Assembly: GCA_002723015.1 (NCBI GenBank)
Contig: PBNG01000006.1
Span: forward strand, 1-14,457
DNA from: Roseibacillus sp.
Lineage (GTDB): Bacteria > Verrucomicrobiota > Verrucomicrobiae > Verrucomicrobiales > Akkermansiaceae
Direction: 5' to 3'
Length of the DNA stretch: 14,457 bases
Shown: positions 1 to 6,466 of the stretch, piece by piece
How the letters are laid out: each line of letters opens with the position of its first letter
Numbering within the stretch: the stretch's first letter is position 1
Position numbers and translations under genes: made by a program
The notes under the pieces: generated by a model
The model's database searches: none
Told to the model about the DNA's origin: nothing
Seen by the model: the letters and a program-made list of their open reading frames with translations, nothing else

Positions 1-1
1 T

Positions 2-706
2 GGACTGCCTGGAGGTGAGACCACAGAGGAGGAAGGAACGGTGTCAGAATCCATTCCCCCGCACCTTGACTACGACCTCTGGTGCGGGCCCAGTGCCAAG
101 CTGCCCTATCGCGAGAAGCGTGTTCACTTCCATTGGCGGTGGTCGCTTGCTTATGGAGGCGGAAGTCTGATGGACTGGATCGGGCACAACAATGATATCG
201 CCCACTGGGGACTCGGGGTGGAACTCAGTGGCCCCGTCAAGGTGGAGGCCAGGAACTTCCGCTATCCAGAAAAGGGGATGTATGACAACCCGGTCGACTA
301 TGAGGTGCACTCGGAGTATGAAGGAGGGTATACCGTGGTAGTCTCCAACAAGTATCCTAACGGAGTCCGGTGGATTGGGGAGAATGGCTGGGTTCGGGTG
401 AGCCGGGGGCAGATCGATGCCTCCAACAAGGAATGGATCCGGGAAGAAAGCGACCGGGGCAGGGTGAAGGCCTACAATTCTCCGGATCATCGCAGGAACT
501 TCGTGCAGGGAGTAAAGACCCGTGAGCAGTGTATCTGCCCTGCCGAGGTCGGGCACCGCTCGGTGACCCCCGGTCATCTGTCCTTCGTCTCGGACGTCCT
601 GAAGCGTCCCTTGAAATGGGATCCCTTGAATGAAAAAGTCCTCGATGATCCGGAAGCCGATAAACTTCTCAACGCCCTGGAATACCGTCGCGGCTGGTCC
701 CTGTGA
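2..706 (+). CDS. Gfo/Idh/MocA family oxidoreductase, C-terminal part (5' truncated by window edge)
   Basis: The reading frame is open from base 2 to the TGA at 704-706 (about 234 residues), so the gene begins outside the window; the GTG at 41 is only an internal codon. What remains is the C-terminal substrate and oligomerisation domain of the planctomycete/verrucomicrobial Gfo/Idh/MocA type. Visible hallmarks are PPHLDYDLWCGP, the HWRW...YGGGSLMDW.GHNNDIAHWGLG block, PAEVGHRS, and a tail of the form KWDP...DDPEAD.LL...YRRGWSL. The NAD(P)-binding Rossmann half is not present here. Family members oxidise or reduce sugars, cyclitols and sugar derivatives with NAD(P); the substrate cannot be told from this fragment. 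No signal peptide can be assessed. The family call is firm; the role in sugar catabolism is inferred from the neighbouring carbohydrate genes. Confidence 0.9.
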   Translation, partial: GLPGGETTEEEGTVSESIPPHLDYDLWCGPSAKLPYREKRVHFHWRWSLAYGGGSLMDWIGHNNDIAHWGLGVELSGPVKVEARNFRYPEKGMYDNPVDYEVHSEYEGGYTVVVSNKYPNGVRWIGENGWVRVSRGQIDASNKEWIREESDRGRVKAYNSPDHRRNFVQGVKTREQCICPAEVGHRSVTPGHLSFVSDVLKRPLKWDPLNEKVLDDPEADKLLNALEYRRGWSL

Positions 707-730
707 TTCACACGGATGACCTTTTCGTCA

Positions 731-758
731 TTGCCAGAGTTCTGCTCGACTCAATATT
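731..758 (+). promoter_or_regulatory. Candidate sigma70-type promoter for the caspase-like gene
   Basis: In the 107-base gap before the caspase-like gene, TTGCCA (731-736, 5 of 6 to the -35 consensus) is followed after 16 bases by AATATT (753-758, 4 of 6 to the -10 consensus). The start codon lies about 55 bases downstream. It is a pattern match only, but the stretch is AT-richer than its surroundings. No Shine-Dalgarno sequence is visible before the ATG at 814. Confidence 0.3.
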
Positions 759-813
759 CTCCGTGTAAGCAGGGCATATTCTCCCATAACCAGAATCTGC
801 CCCGTTCAGAATC

Positions 814-2322
814 ATGCGTCGTTCCCTACTATGTTCCGCCCTTCTCGTCCTTGCTACGACCCTGGATATGAATGCGAAGGATCATATCCTGACCATTGGA
901 GGTGGCTACTCGCCATCCGGCAACCAGGTTTCACTGGAGCGTAATGTCATTTTCTTTGAAAAGCTTCGTTCTGAGAAGTTAGGAGCCGATACGAAGCATG
1001 ACCTCTATTTTGCCGATGGGAATTCGCCCTTCCCTGATCTTCAGTTTGAGCCGGAAGGTTGTGAAGTTCCGAGGGCCAATCTCTATATGGCGGGACTGTT
1101 TGGCTCAGAGAGGGGTATCGCGAATCATTATCGGAACAACGAGCTGAAAAATACCCGGGATCTCTCAAGTCCGGACGCGGTCGAACGGTGGTTCAAGGAG
1201 GAAGGGCCAAAACTTGAGTCCGGAGACCGCCTCATTCTTTACGTCACTGCCCACGGAGGCCGAAGTGGAAACAAGGACAACAAATTCAATACGAAGATCT
1301 GGATGTGGAATCGTCGCACTCTTGAGGCCTCCCGCCTTGCTGGATGGATCGCAAATCTTCCCGAAGGAGTCAGCGTCATGACGGTGATGGTTCAATGCTA
1401 TGCGGGAGGATTTTCCCATCTCATCTTTGATGAGAACAACGAGAAGAAGGATCGTGTTGATCGCCGAATCTGTGGGTTCTTTGCCACGGTATGCGACCGG
1501 GAGGCGGCGGGGTGTACCCCTGACGTGAATGAAGCAAACTACGATGAATTCAGCAGCCATTTCTGGGCGGCGTTGAGGGGGAAGACCCGAATGGAGGAGG
1601 GGGTAGGGCGCTGCGATTATGATGGAGATGGAAAGATTTCATTCGAGGAGGCACACGCCTACGCCATTCTGACATCCCGCAATATCGATGTTCCGATCAA
1701 AACGAGTGGAGCGTTCCTCCGTGTTCACAGCCTTCTTCGCTCCAAAAAATCGGATGATGATGAATTACTAGGGCTGGAAACGCCGTATTCAATCATTCTG
1801 GAGCGGGCGAGCAAGGTAGACCGCGCTGTTCTGGAAGGGCTTTCCGAGCGACTTAATCTGGAAGGGGAGAATCGTGGGATACAGGCGCGGGATGGAGTTT
1901 CAGCTGTAGCCAAAAAAATCAGGAAGGTGGGTGAGGAAAAAAAAGCCCACAAAAAGAAGTTCGACTCGGCGCGAGCGGTGATCTCGAGAGATATCCGCAA
2001 TCGCTGGCCGGATCTCGAAAACAGGCATAGCCTGGGAGCGGTGAGCCTCCTCAGCGAGGAGACGCTGCAAAGCCAATTCGTGTCAGCTGTCGAGGAGCAC
2101 CCGAGGTTCGAGGAATGGTCTAAGTTGAGGTCCGAACGCTCCAAACTCAGCGATCGTGACCTTCAGCTCTCGAAGCAGTATGCAACTTGGCGTCGGTTCC
2201 TTCGGGCATTTGAAAATGTGGCCTATGCCGTCAATCTGCCTGAAATCGCAGGGCAGGTTGGAGCTGAGGCCTATCGGCAAATCATTGAGGCCGAGAAGGA
2301 GGGATTTTCCCTTAGTGAATGA
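814..2322 (+). CDS. Exported caspase-like (clan CD) cysteine peptidase with an EF-hand loop
   Basis: This 502-residue protein starts with a Sec-type signal peptide (MRR, then a hydrophobic core, possible cut after Ala21). The next part looks like a clan CD cysteine peptidase: a hydrophobic strand ending in YVTAHGG gives a candidate catalytic His147, and a second strand ending in VQCYAGGF gives candidate Cys195. The His-Cys spacing of 48 residues equals that of caspase-1 (His237/Cys285). A segment with EAAGCTP and FWAAL follows, where related enzymes form the substrate pocket. Residues 268-279 form a canonical EF-hand loop (DYDGDGKISFEE, Asp at 1, 3 and 5, Glu at 12), so calcium binding is likely. 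Residues about 320-500 are charged and helical, probably coiled coil, with no family I recognise. It stands alone on its strand and converges with senB. Legumain/C13-like is an alternative clan assignment; peptidase activity is inferred. Confidence 0.75.
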   Translation: MRRSLLCSALLVLATTLDMNAKDHILTIGGGYSPSGNQVSLERNVIFFEKLRSEKLGADTKHDLYFADGNSPFPDLQFEPEGCEVPRANLYMAGLFGSERGIANHYRNNELKNTRDLSSPDAVERWFKEEGPKLESGDRLILYVTAHGGRSGNKDNKFNTKIWMWNRRTLEASRLAGWIANLPEGVSVMTVMVQCYAGGFSHLIFDENNEKKDRVDRRICGFFATVCDREAAGCTPDVNEANYDEFSSHFWAALRGKTRMEEGVGRCDYDGDGKISFEEAHAYAILTSRNIDVPIKTSGAFLRVHSLLRSKKSDDDELLGLETPYSIILERASKVDRAVLEGLSERLNLEGENRGIQARDGVSAVAKKIRKVGEEKKAHKKKFDSARAVISRDIRNRWPDLENRHSLGAVSLLSEETLQSQFVSAVEEHPRFEEWSKLRSERSKLSDRDLQLSKQYATWRRFLRAFENVAYAVNLPEIAGQVGAEAYRQIIEAEKEGFSLSE

Positions 2323-2395
2323 GAGGCGCGTGCGCCGAAGCAGATTAGTGTTCCGTCGAGCTGGTTTTCCAGGGGTCTTCCACTGGATTTGCTGA

Positions 2396-3355
2396 TCAGG
2401 AGGGGACAGATGGAAACAAATCCTCGAGAAGACTGCTCCAGCTGCCATTGCGTGGGTCGTTCCGGTATTCTCCCAAGTGGCTTGCAGCATTTTCAACAAG
2501 CTGGCAGCAGAAGGCGGGTTCAGATTCGCACCGAAGTAGAAGGGCGCTAAGCTTGGCAGTATCGCCGAAGGGGAAAAGTCCGGGGAAGTCTTCCCCGAGC
2601 AGGCTCGTCGAGGCATCATTGTGGGAAGCCACGATCGGAGTTTGGGCAGCCGCGGCCTCGTTCATTGCACACCCGCCTCCCTCCTGCAAGGAAGTGAGAG
2701 CGAATAGGTCGCTGGAGGCGATGAGCTGGCAGGCTTCATCCTTTGCGAGCAGCCCCAGCCATCTGTAGCGCGGGTTTTCTGCCTCTTCGCGTTCTACCTC
2801 TTTCGCGAAACGTCTCTCAAGGATGGCTCCGGCGTGGAGGACCCTGATTCCGGATCCGGCGGGAAGAAGCCTGGCGGCCCGGGCAGTACGCATGGGGTCC
2901 TTCACGGCGCGAAGGTGCCCGACCACGCAGACAGTGAAGTTGTTCTCGTCGGCTTTCGGATTCTTCACGAGAGCTGGATGGTCGGGGATCGAGAAGGGGA
3001 TGATGCAGGCCTTGGACTGGTAAGGTTCAGGGAGACGAGCGAGCGCCTTGTGCTGGTGAACCACGATGCGGTCGGCCATCTCAAGGGAGGCAAGCGAGGT
3101 CATGGAGAGTTCCGGGTAGAGATCAGTTCCGGTGAGGGCTACCACAACAGGAGTCCTGACGTTTGCACGACATCCTGCAACCGCGTGGTGGCTCTTTTCA
3201 GCATTAAGTGCAACGAGGAGGTCGACTTCCTCTCCCTTCCAGCAGGAGGAAACTACTATTTCGTGACCGAGAGCTGTGAGCTCAGATGCCCAGCGTGCCG
3301 CACTACTGGCATTTCCATTCGGCAGGGAAGCGGGGGTCACGATGAGAATCTTCAA
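2396..3355 (-). CDS. senB: SenB-type glycosyltransferase (selenosugar synthase, TIGR04348-like)
   Basis: This is a GT4-fold glycosyltransferase of about 319 residues. SenB makes a selenosugar from a UDP-sugar and selenophosphate, the first committed step towards selenoneine. The similarity to SenB runs along the whole length: MKILIVTPA at the start, DLLVALNAEKSH (residues 46-56), VVALTGTDLYPEL (71-83), VGHLRAVKDP (145-154), NPRYRWLG (194-201), a GT4 E-x7-E motif at Glu225/Glu233 (QEGGGCAMNEA), and LLGEDFPG.FP.GDT (252-266). No signal peptide is seen, so it is cytosolic. The start is a TTG at 3355, chosen because it gives the family N-terminus; another TTG at 3391 would add 12 residues and sits directly after an in-frame stop. 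No senC (selenophosphate synthetase) or senA (EgtB-like) is found in the window. The SenB family call is strong from memory of the family; the selenium role in this host is inferred. Confidence 0.78.
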   Translation of the reverse strand: MKILIVTPASLPNGNASSAARWASELTALGHEIVVSSCWKGEEVDLLVALNAEKSHHAVAGCRANVRTPVVVALTGTDLYPELSMTSLASLEMADRIVVHQHKALARLPEPYQSKACIIPFSIPDHPALVKNPKADENNFTVCVVGHLRAVKDPMRTARAARLLPAGSGIRVLHAGAILERRFAKEVEREEAENPRYRWLGLLAKDEACQLIASSDLFALTSLQEGGGCAMNEAAAAQTPIVASHNDASTSLLGEDFPGLFPFGDTAKLSALLLRCESEPAFCCQLVENAASHLGEYRNDPRNGSWSSLLEDLFPSVPS

Positions 3356-3426
3356 GGCGCGAAACTCTAAGGCCGTCCACAGTAGACGCAATCATGGAGC
3401 AAGAGTCACTTTGTGGCAGAGCGCGG

Positions 3427-3449
3427 ACATGATGCCATTAGTATCATGT
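3427..3449. promoter_or_regulatory. Perfect 7-bp inverted repeat between divergent genes (operator candidate)
   Basis: ACATGAT (3427-3433) and ATCATGT (3443-3449) are perfect reverse complements separated by 9 bases. The site lies in the intergenic region between senB and the DUF6807 gene and directly abuts a perfect TATAAT at 3449-3454, the position expected of an operator. No regulator gene is in the window, so the binding protein is unknown. Confidence 0.35.
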
Positions 3450-3454
3450 ATAAT
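3449..3454 (+). promoter_or_regulatory. Candidate -10 hexamer (TATAAT) for the DUF6807/propeller operon
   Basis: A perfect TATAAT on the plus strand lies about 124 bases before the DUF6807 start codon in an otherwise GC-rich region. No good -35 box is found 16-18 bases upstream (GACATG there is poor), so an activator or the flanking inverted repeat may matter. Chance occurrence is possible. Confidence 0.3.
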
Positions 3455-3519
3455 TTGCTCCTGAGGTAGAGATCCGGCCTTCCAGAGCGCCGGCATCACG
3501 GGGTTTCTTTTAATTCGTG

Positions 3520-3536
3520 GCCTCATATTCTGAGGC
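3520..3536. repeat. Small perfect hairpin upstream of the DUF6807 gene
   Basis: GCCTCA (3520-3525) and TGAGGC (3531-3536) are perfect reverse complements around a 5-base loop, ending 41 bases before the ATG at 3578. It could be an operator half-site pair or a leader hairpin in the 5' untranslated region. No T-run follows, so a terminator is unlikely. Confidence 0.3.
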
Positions 3537-3577
3537 AATATTGACGAAGGAATCGGAATTGGTTTTGGTGGGCCGTC

Positions 3578-4588
3578 ATGAAATTCTACAATCTGCGTTT
3601 CGTTTTCCTCAGCTTCATCCTGAGCTTTCCTCTCGGTGCGGCCGGAGGCTTGCAGGTGACCGAGACCGAGAAGGCCATCAGCATCAGGCGCGGTGATCTC
3701 ATGGTGCTGACCTATCACAAGGCAGAGGTTCCTCCACCTGAGAAGGCAGACCCCATTTACAAGAGGAGTGGATTTATTCATCCGCTATGTGCTCCAAATG
3801 GGGAGCCGGTGACCGGCATTCATCCTGCTGATCATTATCACCACCTTGGACTTTGGCACGCATGGGTAAAGACCAAGCATGGCAAGGACGCTCCTGATTT
3901 CTGGAACCTGAGAGGCAGAACGGGACGAGTTCGTTACGTGAAGACAATCGTTCTTCATGAGGGTTCCGACGAGGATCCAGCGGTAGGGTTTGTTGTTGAG
4001 CAGGAGCAGGTCGCTTACAAGGGTCCGGATCAGAAGGAGACCGTAGTTCTCAAGGAGCAATTCGGGATCCGGGTGGAGTATGTGGATGGCGAGAATCGGG
4101 TAGGATATCGTATAAAGCAGACCAACGTGAGCAGCGAGAGCCTGGTGCTCCCTGCTTATCGCTATGGGGGTTGTCTGGCCTATCGAGCACCGCACCACTG
4201 GGATCGGACCAACAGCGATTATCTCACCTCGGAGGGGCTGGACCGTACAAACAGTCACGCTACCCGGGCCCGATGGGTGGCGATGTGGGGGCCGACAGGG
4301 GAGACTGTGTCAACCCTCACTGTCATGATGCATCCGGACAACCGTGATTTTCCCCAGCGTTTGCGAACCTGGCCTCCCAGCAGCCACAATGGCGCGATTT
4401 TTTTCAATGTTGTCCCGACCCAGGAAAAGGATTGGGAGATCAAGCCGGGAGAACAGATCACCGAGTCTTATCTTCTCACGATCCGTGATGGAAAGCCGGA
4501 CAAGGACAGAATTGAGAAGGGCTGGAAGGCGTGGGCGGGTGATTCAACAGAACACCGAGACACCTTGGAGAATTCTCCCCAGTCCTGA
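3578..4588 (+). CDS. Secreted DUF6807 / PmoA-family protein
   Basis: This 336-residue protein has a clear signal peptide (MKFYNLR, hydrophobic stretch to about residue 23, GAAG at the likely cut). The mature part carries the hallmark blocks of DUF6807, often annotated 'PmoA family': YKRSGFIHPLCAPNGEP (61-77), GIHPADHYHHLGLWHAWV (80-97), HWDRTNSDYLTSEG (207-220), RTNSHATRARWVAMWG (223-238), and NRDFPQRLRTWPP (255-267). The family is abundant in Planctomycetota and Verrucomicrobiota near sugar-degrading genes. 'PmoA' is a historical label and does not mean methane monooxygenase; the biochemical role is unsettled, although a His-rich pocket (HHLGLWH) suggests metal or sugar binding. The stop codon overlaps the next start (TGATG at 4586-4590), so the two are one translational unit. 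No Shine-Dalgarno sequence is visible. Confidence 0.85.
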   Translation: MKFYNLRFVFLSFILSFPLGAAGGLQVTETEKAISIRRGDLMVLTYHKAEVPPPEKADPIYKRSGFIHPLCAPNGEPVTGIHPADHYHHLGLWHAWVKTKHGKDAPDFWNLRGRTGRVRYVKTIVLHEGSDEDPAVGFVVEQEQVAYKGPDQKETVVLKEQFGIRVEYVDGENRVGYRIKQTNVSSESLVLPAYRYGGCLAYRAPHHWDRTNSDYLTSEGLDRTNSHATRARWVAMWGPTGETVSTLTVMMHPDNRDFPQRLRTWPPSSHNGAIFFNVVPTQEKDWEIKPGEQITESYLLTIRDGKPDKDRIEKGWKAWAGDSTEHRDTLENSPQS

Positions 4589-6201
4589 TGCCGCGACGCT
4601 CCCCAACCTGCAACATGAGATTTTCCTTCTGCGTCCTTGCCCTTGCGCTCTTTCCTGGGTTTTTGACGGCCCTGGAGGTGGGCTTGCGCAAGCAGTTGTT
4701 TGTGGATGACTACATCATCTCGAGGATTACGAATGTGACTCGTGAAGCTGGTGTAGCCCGCAAGATGGGGGTCGTTCTCAGGCCAACCCTGCCAACCGAT
4801 TTTCAGGCTGGAGAGGTCCATGATGGTCCTGATGGTGGCCCGGGATACGAGTTTGGTGAATCCACCTTCTGCTGGTTCTTTTCACCGCACTGGGATGCGG
4901 ACAAGGAGATGTTCCGACTCTGGTATCTTGCAAGCAAGCGAAAGGGCAGTGGCCTTGCGTATGCGGAATCCAGAGACGGGATTCACTGGACCAAGCCATT
5001 AATTTCCAAGGATGGAAAAAGCAATCTGGTGAACTGGAATTCAAAGGTGCCCATTCTCAGGCACAAGACCTCAATGAATCTCCTTGATATCGGAATGGAT
5101 GGAGCCTCCGTAACGATTGATCCGACTCTCCCAGCAGGCTCCCGGGAAAAATACAAGGTGGCCTTTTATCCTAACATGGGTGGTAGTGATGCGAGAACCA
5201 GGCTGGGCTACTCGGCGGACGGGATTCACTGGAATTTATATAACGACGGCCTTCCGGTCACGGGCCGTGCAGCTGATACCAATAACCAGATCCACTGGGA
5301 TCCCCTGCGAAAGCGCTACCTCCTTCATTGCCGGCAGGACTTTGCTGCAGGGGGTGGCCTTGGGGAATTGCGGGGAGTGCGCATAATGGAGCACGCCGGT
5401 GGGAACGATCTTCTCAATCATCCCGGGTCTTGGAACATGCTGACAAAATTCGTGCTCAATGATCCTGACAAGTCTCTGATCAAGGGGACGAACATCCCGG
5501 TCTTCCAGATCCATACCTTCCCGATGTGGTACTATGAAGGTATCTGGTTTGCACTTACCGATGTGCTGGCGGCTACCAACAGGCCGGTGGAGGAGGGGCA
5601 ACAGGACTTTGAGACCCGGCATGACCGCGGGGTCTGGGAATTCTACATGGCTCCATCGCGCGACGGGATAAAGTATGATTTTTCGGCGGCGGTATACCCG
5701 CGCAAGGCTCTTATTAAACGTGGACCTGCAGGCAGTTACGACAAGGACTGCGCGAGACCACCTTCAAATATTATTACCCGGGGCGACGAGCACTGGATCT
5801 ATTATCTCGCTACCAATGAGCGTTGGGGTGCCCGGAAGTGGGATGCACGCCTCGCACTTGCGAAGTTGCGTCTTGACGGTTTTTTCTATCTGGAGGCGGG
5901 GCAAAAACCGGGCGTGGTCGAAACGAAGCCGTTCGAAGTCGTGGGTAATAGATTGCAGGTTAACGTGGACGCAACCGAAGGAGAGGTGCGGGTCGAGGTA
6001 TTGGATTCGGGGGGGAAGCCTTTGCCGCCCTTTTCGGGCGGGAGGTCCAAGGCCTACCGCGGGATTGACGAGCTACGACTGGAGCCCGAATGGGTTGAGC
6101 AGGAAGGGTTGTCAGCCCTGAAGGGGCAGCAGATCCGACTGCGATTTCATTTGGACAATGCGAGGCTCTACTCGTTTGAGGTGACCAAGGTGGCGGACTG
6201 A
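4588..6201 (+). CDS. Secreted five-bladed beta-propeller, glycosidase-like protein (GH32/43-type fold)
   Basis: This 537-residue exported protein starts inside the stop codon of the DUF6807 gene (TGATG), which suggests coupled translation. The hydrophobic signal segment covers residues 12-28; an internal ATG at 4615 (Met10) is an alternative start giving a more standard signal peptide. The mature protein begins with RKQLFVDDYII, typical of large uncharacterised planctomycete/verrucomicrobial secreted proteins. Repeated blade motifs are visible: LAYAESRDGIHW (123-134), LGYSADGIHW (206-215), NQIHWDPLRKRYLLH (233-247) and YMAPSRDGIKYDF (353-365). After about residue 440 a beta-sandwich follows (NRLQVNVDATEGEVRVEVLD). 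The fold points to GH32/GH43-like glycoside hydrolases, but I cannot assign the catalytic acids, so activity and substrate are open. With the DUF6807 partner it probably processes an extracellular or periplasmic glycoside. Confidence 0.7.
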   Translation: MPRRSPTCNMRFSFCVLALALFPGFLTALEVGLRKQLFVDDYIISRITNVTREAGVARKMGVVLRPTLPTDFQAGEVHDGPDGGPGYEFGESTFCWFFSPHWDADKEMFRLWYLASKRKGSGLAYAESRDGIHWTKPLISKDGKSNLVNWNSKVPILRHKTSMNLLDIGMDGASVTIDPTLPAGSREKYKVAFYPNMGGSDARTRLGYSADGIHWNLYNDGLPVTGRAADTNNQIHWDPLRKRYLLHCRQDFAAGGGLGELRGVRIMEHAGGNDLLNHPGSWNMLTKFVLNDPDKSLIKGTNIPVFQIHTFPMWYYEGIWFALTDVLAATNRPVEEGQQDFETRHDRGVWEFYMAPSRDGIKYDFSAAVYPRKALIKRGPAGSYDKDCARPPSNIITRGDEHWIYYLATNERWGARKWDARLALAKLRLDGFFYLEAGQKPGVVETKPFEVVGNRLQVNVDATEGEVRVEVLDSGGKPLPPFSGGRSKAYRGIDELRLEPEWVEQEGLSALKGQQIRLRFHLDNARLYSFEVTKVAD

Positions 6202-6408
6202 TTGTGCGATGACCGCCCCGGAGTCTCATCAGGCGGGTGAAAGCCGGTTATACGGGGATCATGCCTCCCGGACCACGTCTATGGTTTGTGGCTGGCTTTA
6301 GTCACGTGAAACAACCGTAAACTTTGACAGACGGCTCACTGGGCTGGTGGTGCGGGAAGTTACGACTCCGCAAGATCAATGAGGACAGAGAGACTCTCGT
6401 CGCCCGCT

Positions 6409-6429
6409 GGTCCCCCCAACCGGGGGACC
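6409..6429. terminator. GC-rich hairpin between convergent genes (possible bidirectional terminator)
   Basis: GGTCCCCC (6409-6416) and GGGGGACC (6422-6429) form a perfect 8-bp stem around CAACC. It lies between the ends of the propeller gene (+, 6201) and the xylonate dehydratase gene (-, 6467), where a shared terminator is expected. Neither side has a T-run, so Rho-independent termination is uncertain. The rest of the 265-base gap shows no gene I can support. Confidence 0.4.
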
Positions 6430-6437
6430 GATATTAT

Positions 6438-6453
6438 CTGACTCGTGAGTCAG
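6438..6453. repeat. 16-bp perfect palindromic hairpin next to the terminator candidate
   Basis: CTGACTC and GAGTCAG are perfect reverse complements around GT. The palindrome follows the GC-rich hairpin by 8 bases and ends 13 bases beyond the stop codon of the minus-strand dehydratase gene. It could be a second terminator stem or an mRNA 3'-end stabiliser; a protein site is also possible. Confidence 0.35.
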
Positions 6454-6466
6454 GGGCCTTCCACTA

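Noticed and set aside
2325..2336. GGCGC/GCGCC palindrome just after the caspase-like gene as a terminator
   Set aside because: The stem is only 5 bp with a 2-base loop and no T-run follows; too weak to call.
3578..4588. Particulate methane monooxygenase subunit A, from the 'PmoA' family label
   Set aside because: The protein is a soluble exported protein without multiple membrane helices; the label is historical and has nothing to do with methane oxidation here.
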